Assembly: GCA_002478225.1 (NCBI GenBank)
Contig: DLMV01000074.1
Coordinates: forward strand, 8,287-19,173
Direction of reading: 5' to 3'
Length of the DNA stretch: 10,887 bases
From: Deltaproteobacteria bacterium UBA7527
GTDB lineage: Bacteria; Desulfobacterota; Syntrophorhabdia; Syntrophorhabdales; Syntrophorhabdaceae
Shown piece by piece: positions 7,801-10,887 of the stretch. A program made the position numbers and the translations under genes. Below the pieces are notes generated by a model, which worked only from the letters and a program-made list of their open reading frames with translations, made no database searches and was not told where the DNA came from. Position 1 is the first letter of the stretch. Every line of letters begins with the position of its first letter.

Positions 7801-8499
7801 TCACAGTTCTATATATCCCTGCTGATACTGGGATGCGACGCAGTATTCAAGATATTTCATGACAGCGCTTTTTGGCGTGTAGACGCCGGAATGGCCGTCG
7901 CAGAGCATATCTGCCTCCAGGGAGGATAAGCTCTGGACCGATTCCATCCAGGCGTCAGGGTCGCAATCAAACTCTTTGAGGAGCGGTGCGGCGATATCCT
8001 GTGCAAAGAGAGTCCTGCTCCCGTTGATGTCCATATAGACCGAGATGGATCCGGGCGTATGGCCAGGGGTGTGCAGCCAGTGGAGCTCCTGTCTGCCGAT
8101 GACAAGGCGGCCCTCATCGCCGTAGAGCCTTGTATCCACACGGAGAGGCTTCAGGTCGACATTGAAACAAAATGCTGCCGTGAGCCTCCTGTCTGCCCGT
8201 CCGACGATCGCTGCGTCAAGTTCATGCATGATGAGCTGTGAGCCGAAATGCGACCGGAAGAGATGAGCGCCGCCGGAATGGTCTACGTGGCAGTGCGTGA
8301 GGATGACTGTTTTGATCGTCTCCGGATCAAACCCCAGGCGCTTGATATTTCCGACCATCCTTTGAAAACCGATCCCGGAGCCGCAATCGATGAGCGCCGG
8401 CTCGCCGAGGTCCAAAAGATAGGCAAAACCGTCCCTCACATCCGTGAGGTCCGGCCCGCCGACACGATATATGCCGTTCGTTATCTTTTGCGGATGCAT
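7801..8499 (-). CDS. Metallo-beta-lactamase-fold hydrolase (glyoxalase II-like)
   Basis: Probable two-metal hydrolase of 232 residues. The metal ligands of the fold are all visible: THCHVDH (His69, His71, Asp73, His74), the HTPGHTPGS loop (His147), Asp168 in FAQD and His203 in CDGHSG. The HTPGHTPGS loop and single-domain size fit the glyoxalase II/YcbL-like branch and not antibiotic lactamases; there is no signal peptide, so it should be cytoplasmic. Substrate cannot be read from sequence; a thioester or lactone is a family-based guess. The ATG (8497-8499) lies 18 bases after the htrA stop with only a weak purine-rich site (GAAAAGAA), so it is likely read from the htrA transcript. Why it sits between htrA and the tol genes is unknown. 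Confidence 0.9.
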   Translation of the reverse strand: MHPQKITNGIYRVGGPDLTDVRDGFAYLLDLGEPALIDCGSGIGFQRMVGNIKRLGFDPETIKTVILTHCHVDHSGGAHLFRSHFGSQLIMHELDAAIVGRADRRLTAAFCFNVDLKPLRVDTRLYGDEGRLVIGRQELHWLHTPGHTPGSISVYMDINGSRTLFAQDIAAPLLKEFDCDPDAWMESVQSLSSLEADMLCDGHSGVYTPKSAVMKYLEYCVASQYQQGYIEL

Positions 8500-8517
8500 C
8501 GGTAATTCTTTTCGCTG

Positions 8518-9957
8518 CTACCGTGTTACTGCCTGGACATATCCCGATCTGCCGGTCTTGTGGTCGACGGCGAGCAGAGTGATGCGCTGATTCGGCTTCA
8601 TGGCGGCAACGAGCTCGATGAAATTATCCAGACCTGTGATCGCCTGACCGTTCACCTGAAGGATCATATCGCCTGCTTCAAAACCTATCTTCCCAAGGGG
8701 GCCGTTCGGCTCGACCCTGGTAATGATGACCCCGCCTGTTGCGGATTTGAATTTTCCCGCATCTTTTTTCTGAAGCGCCCTTACCTCCACGCCAAGACGT
8801 TCCTTAACAGAGCCTGCGAGCGCCCTGGTTGCCTCCTGGGGGCTGCCGATCCTGGCGGTTATGTTCTGTTTTCTGCCGTCCCGGAGCACGACGATCCTGA
8901 CCTCTTTGCCGATAGCCGTAATGGCAACTTCATTGCGAATAGTGTTTGAATCAGGGATGTCCTTGCCCTGGTATTCGATGATCACATCGCCTTTTTTCAT
9001 GCCGGCCCGTTCCGCAGGGCTTCCTTTTGCCACGTCAATTACGTATGCCCCTTTAGAGGTCTGGATCCCCAGCTGCTTCGCAAGCTCCGGCGTAATGTCC
9101 TGCGTGCCTATGCCGAGCCAGCCGCGTTCCACCTTGCCGTGGCTGATGATCGTCTTTGCAATATGCGTGGCAATGTTGCTCGGTATGGAAAGCCCTATGC
9201 CCTCAAAACCGCCCGACGAAGAGACAATGACGGTATTGATCCCTATCACCTCGCCTTGAAGGTTAAGGAGGGGTCCGCCGCTGTTTCCGGGGTTGATGGC
9301 GGCGTCGGTCTGGATGAAATCCTGGTAGCCGCTCGGGTCTGTAATGCCGCGGCGATGTTTGGCGCTGATGATCCCGTGTGTAACGGTCTGGGTCAATCCT
9401 CTCGGATGACCGATAGCGACGACCCATTCGCCCACTTCAGTCTTGTCTGAATCGCCGAACGTTGCGTAAGGAAACTGTTCCTTTGCTGAGATCTTGAGCA
9501 CGGCGAGGTCGGTCTTCGGGTCGCTGCCGACAAGTTTTGCTTCAAATTTTCGTCCATCGGAAAGGAGCACGTCGATCTTCGTTGCCCCGCCGGCGACATG
9601 GTAGTTTGTCAGGATGTGGCCGGCGGCATCGATAATGATCCCTGTGCCGATGCCCCTCACATCGCGCTCATATTTTCTCGGCGCATTGGGTATGCCGAAG
9701 AAAAAACGGAAGAACGGGTCATCATCAAAGGGAAGCGCAGGCCGCACCTGTTCCTGGCGTGCCGTGACCTCGATATGGACAACGGAAGGTATGTTCTTTT
9801 TTGCGACCTGGATGATGGCATTGCTGAAATCCGAAGGAAGAGACCTTTTTTCTGCGGCATAAGAGTCAGGGATGTGCGGAAAGATGAATATGATGCTTAA
9901 AAGAATGATCGGAAATATCCTGAATACAGGACAATGAAAGGCTTGACGGGTCTTCAC
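8518..9957 (-). CDS. Periplasmic serine endoprotease, HtrA/DegP/DegQ family
   Basis: Protease and chaperone for misfolded envelope proteins. I place the start at GTG 9955-9957: AAGGAGG at 9963-9969 is five bases away and the protein then begins with a normal signal peptide, whereas an in-frame ATG at 10017 would add 20 polar residues and lacks a ribosome site. From the GTG the protein has 479 residues. The signal peptide spans about 1-34 (hydrophobic IFPIILLSIIFIF, probable cut after SYA). The trypsin-like domain holds the triad His120 (TNYHVAGG), Asp150 (KTDLAVL) and Ser226 (NPGNSGGPL). PDZ1 is at about 278-370 and PDZ2 at about 385-475. The LA loop is short, more like DegQ than DegP. The usual GNPFGL before the catalytic region reads GHPRGL (184-186). 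Two PDZ domains exclude DegS. Followed 18 bases later by the hydrolase gene. Confidence 0.95.
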   Translation of the reverse strand: MKTRQAFHCPVFRIFPIILLSIIFIFPHIPDSYAAEKRSLPSDFSNAIIQVAKKNIPSVVHIEVTARQEQVRPALPFDDDPFFRFFFGIPNAPRKYERDVRGIGTGIIIDAAGHILTNYHVAGGATKIDVLLSDGRKFEAKLVGSDPKTDLAVLKISAKEQFPYATFGDSDKTEVGEWVVAIGHPRGLTQTVTHGIISAKHRRGITDPSGYQDFIQTDAAINPGNSGGPLLNLQGEVIGINTVIVSSSGGFEGIGLSIPSNIATHIAKTIISHGKVERGWLGIGTQDITPELAKQLGIQTSKGAYVIDVAKGSPAERAGMKKGDVIIEYQGKDIPDSNTIRNEVAITAIGKEVRIVVLRDGRKQNITARIGSPQEATRALAGSVKERLGVEVRALQKKDAGKFKSATGGVIITRVEPNGPLGKIGFEAGDMILQVNGQAITGLDNFIELVAAMKPNQRITLLAVDHKTGRSGYVQAVTR

Positions 9958-9962
9958 CGAAT

Positions 9963-9969
9963 CCTCCTT
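9963..9969 (-). promoter_or_regulatory. Ribosome-binding site that fixes the htrA start
   Basis: On the minus strand AAGGAGG is a full Shine-Dalgarno match, five bases before GTG 9957. It settles the choice between this GTG and the upstream ATG at 10017, which has no such site. Confidence 0.85.
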
Positions 9970-10016
9970 GTTCTTATCATGGAATTTTGCACAACGCATA
10001 GCTGTGCCATATATCA

Positions 10017-10045
10017 TAAATAAGACCTGAACGCCTCAAGGTCAA
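10017..10045 (-). promoter_or_regulatory. Weak candidate promoter for htrA
   Basis: On the minus strand TTGACC (10040-10045) lies 17 bases before TATTTA (10017-10022). The -10 match is poor (3 of 6); TATGAT at 10013-10018 is a better box but its spacing is wrong (21 bases from TTGACC, 15 from TTGAGG). A dyad overlaps the -35 box. Confidence 0.2.
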
Positions 10046-10055
10046 CCCTTTTGAC
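10041..10055. promoter_or_regulatory. Short dyad GTCAA-N5-TTGAC
   Basis: A perfect 5+5 inverted repeat with a 5-base spacer overlapping the possible htrA -35 box; another TTGAC copy follows at 10064-10068. It could be an operator, but arms this short arise by chance. Confidence 0.2.
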
Positions 10056-10066
10056 GACATTTCTTG

Positions 10067-10101
10067 ACACAGCCATCAACTTACAGCCTTCAGCGATCAG
10101 C
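10067..10101. repeat. Heptamer tract, five units of NNNCAGC
   Basis: Five consecutive 7-base units end in CAGC in register; the second unit ends in CAAC. The first three bases of each unit vary. Non-coding, 35 bases. Confidence 0.65.
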
Positions 10102-10107
10102 AAGTAG

Positions 10108-10137
10108 TTGATAAGTATGTCGCATATCGTATATAGT
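10108..10137 (+). promoter_or_regulatory. Candidate promoter for the methyltransferase gene
   Basis: TTGATA (10108-10113) and TATAGT (10132-10137) each match the sigma-70 consensus at 5 of 6 positions with an 18-base spacer. The -10 box sits across the junction of the two 21-base repeat units. It predicts a leader of about 115 bases. Confidence 0.4.
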
Positions 10138-10155
10138 ATGTCGCATATCGTAGAT
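10114..10155. repeat. 21-base tandem direct repeat, two copies
   Basis: AGTATGTCGCATATCGTA occurs at 10114-10131 and again, identical, at 10135-10152. The period is 21 bases, i.e. three heptamers. The final three bases of each unit differ slightly (TAT, GAT). Confidence 0.85.
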
Positions 10156-10162
10156 ACGTTGC

Positions 10163-10183
10163 GTGATGCTGGATGCTAGATGC
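10163..10183. repeat. Heptamer tract, three units of NNNATGC
   Basis: Three units end in ATGC at 10163-10169, 10170-10176 and 10177-10183, in the same 7-base register as the preceding 21-base repeat. The unit just before (10156-10162) ends in TTGC. Confidence 0.65.
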
Positions 10184-10211
10184 CATACCCTTACTCTTTT
10201 TTTTGCTGTTG

Positions 10212-10246
10212 CTATGAGCTATGAGCCAAGAACTATAAGCTGGTTT
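10212..10246. repeat. Heptamer tract CTATGAG and variants
   Basis: Two perfect CTATGAG units (10212-10225) are followed by three diverged units (CCAAGAA, CTATAAG, CTGGTTT) in register. The tract ends six bases before the methyltransferase ribosome site, and is matched in reverse orientation at the right end of the window. Confidence 0.65.
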
Positions 10247-10260
10247 CTATTGGAGGTCGC

Positions 10261-10872
10261 GTGGATCTGCAGCTTTTCGTAGAACTTTACCGACTCTGGG
10301 GTCCTGTCTATCCGCACCTTGCAAAAAGCATCGGTGAAATGTATGGACGCAATGACGGCGATATACTGGAGATGGGCCCTTTCTGCGGAGCCATATTCGA
10401 ATTATGCAGGAACGGAACAGGCAAGACCTTCACACTGGGAACCTTCCCGCCGGGAATGGACCAATTTTTTCAACAGGAAGTGAAAAGGCTTGATCTTGAC
10501 AGCAAGGTCGCAGTAATAGCGGCCGACCCGGCCCTGACTGGGATCGGGGACGATAATTTCGATCTCGTCGTGTTCAGGGGGGCGTTGTTTTTTCCGGATA
10601 TCTTCAGGACGGATTTTGGCGCGGTATACAGGGTGCTGAAGGAGGACGGGCTGGCTGTTGTTGGCGGAGGTTTTGGAGGATCGACCCCAAAGGCTGTCAT
10701 AGAGAAGATCGGTGAACGGTCAAAGGAGCTCAATATGCGTCTGGGCAAGTCAGCGGTAGACGAGAAGATGCTGCTGGCGGATATCGAAGCGAGCGGTATT
10801 GACGGCAGCGTCAAGATTGTTCCAGATGGAGGATTATGGGCACTGATACGGAAAACGAGACATGGCTCATAG
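10261..10872 (+). CDS. Class I SAM-dependent methyltransferase, substrate unknown
   Basis: 203 residues with the Rossmann-type methyltransferase plan. A SAM-binding motif I variant is at 36-43 (LEMGPFCG, in place of the usual ExGxGxG). A central strand DNFDLVVFRGALFF (98-111) occupies the motif IV position. A helix and turn VLKEDGLAVVGGGFGGSTP (125-143) resembles the motif VI region of Methyltransf_11/25 proteins. There is no signal peptide or membrane segment, so it is cytoplasmic. The start is GTG 10261, chosen because GGAGG (10252-10256) lies four bases before; the next Met is residue 27 and would remove the first helix. The protein type does not tell whether the target is a small molecule, protein or tRNA. 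Its last codons (His-Gly-Ser-stop) are encoded by a heptamer repeat that continues past the gene. It stands alone and divergent from htrA; the next gene is outside the window. Confidence 0.85.
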   Translation: MDLQLFVELYRLWGPVYPHLAKSIGEMYGRNDGDILEMGPFCGAIFELCRNGTGKTFTLGTFPPGMDQFFQQEVKRLDLDSKVAVIAADPALTGIGDDNFDLVVFRGALFFPDIFRTDFGAVYRVLKEDGLAVVGGGFGGSTPKAVIEKIGERSKELNMRLGKSAVDEKMLLADIEASGIDGSVKIVPDGGLWALIRKTRHGS

Positions 10873-10887
10873 CTCATGGCTCATAGC
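10861..10887. repeat. Heptamer tract CATGGCT / CATAGCT, over a gene end and off the window edge
   Basis: Four units alternate CATGGCT and CATAGCT, giving a 14-base period; the last is cut by the window end. The first two units contain the end and stop codon (TAG 10870-10872) of the methyltransferase gene. Read on the minus strand the units are AGCCATG and AGCTATG, matching the tract upstream of the gene in reverse orientation. Confidence 0.8.

Larger units (their letters stand above)
9958..10260. other. Divergent htrA / methyltransferase intergenic region
   Basis: 303 bases with no credible gene. From left to right it holds the htrA ribosome site; an inverted repeat GCACA-N9-TGTGC (9989-10007) in the htrA leader; weak htrA promoter matches; a short dyad (10041-10055); several tracts of heptamer-periodic repeats (10067-10101, 10114-10183, 10212-10246); a promoter-like pair on the + strand (10108-10137); a T8 run (10197-10204); and GGAGG (10252-10256), the ribosome site of the methyltransferase gene. 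Confidence 0.8.

Noticed and set aside
9985..10005. Sigma-54 promoter before htrA (TGGCAC on the minus strand)
   Set aside because: The -12 element is one base too close (TGGCAC-N4-ATGC) and the match is poor.
9958..10017. ATG at 10015-10017 as the htrA start, giving 499 residues
   Set aside because: No ribosome site, and it would put 20 polar residues before the signal peptide; GTG 9957 has AAGGAGG at good spacing.
10067..10246. CRISPR array
   Set aside because: Repeats are 7 or 21 bases in direct tandem without unique spacers of regular length, and no cas genes are present.
10261..10887. Methyltransferase with flanking repeats as an insertion sequence or restriction-modification unit
   Set aside because: No transposase, no target-site duplication, and no DNA-methyltransferase motif (NPPY or PC); the protein is a small-molecule-type class I fold.

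Overview
The window comes from a Gram-negative bacterium with an outer membrane. It carries the TolB, Pal and CpoB genes, a periplasmic HtrA protease, and an RNA polymerase beta' subunit with the E. coli-type trigger-loop insertion (SI3). Gene style (a CysL-like LysR protein, a lipobox on CpoB, heptamer repeats between genes) fits Nitrospirota or a former deltaproteobacterial group better than Enterobacteria, but the window alone cannot settle the phylum. No tRNA, rRNA, CRISPR array, transposase or phage gene was seen.

Layout. Positions 1-4230 (+) hold rpoC, cut by the left edge and lacking about 111 N-terminal residues. It converges on, and overlaps by 21 bases, a leftward block: cpoB, pal, tolB, a LysR-family regulator, a metallo-beta-lactamase-fold hydrolase and an HtrA/DegQ protease (4210-9957, all -). 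Read in transcription order this is htrA, MBL hydrolase, lysR, tolB, pal, cpoB. The junctions are tight (18, 89, -14, 12 and 3 bases), so lysR-tolB-pal-cpoB is almost certainly one transcript and htrA-MBL probably another, or all six are one. A 303-base divergent intergenic region (9958-10260) separates htrA from a rightward gene for a small class I methyltransferase (10261-10872, +).

How the genes work together. HtrA (periplasmic protein quality control) and TolB-Pal-CpoB (tethering outer membrane to peptidoglycan and coordinating envelope constriction) are both envelope-maintenance functions. The TolQ, TolR and TolA inner-membrane partners are not here. The LysR gene overlaps the tolB start and is translationally coupled to it, an unusual partner for tol genes.

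Most notable non-coding signals. (1) A fully paired 17-bp hairpin with a U-rich tail lies 38 bases past the rpoC stop, inside the cpoB reading frame. It looks like the rpoC terminator buried in an antisense gene. (2) Several heptamer-periodic repeat tracts lie between htrA and the methyltransferase gene, and another runs over the methyltransferase stop codon and off the right edge. A 15-base perfect inverted repeat flanks the gene. (3) RpoC carries an extra segment of about 117 residues just after the catalytic NADFDGD region. No wholly new multi-gene system is evident.
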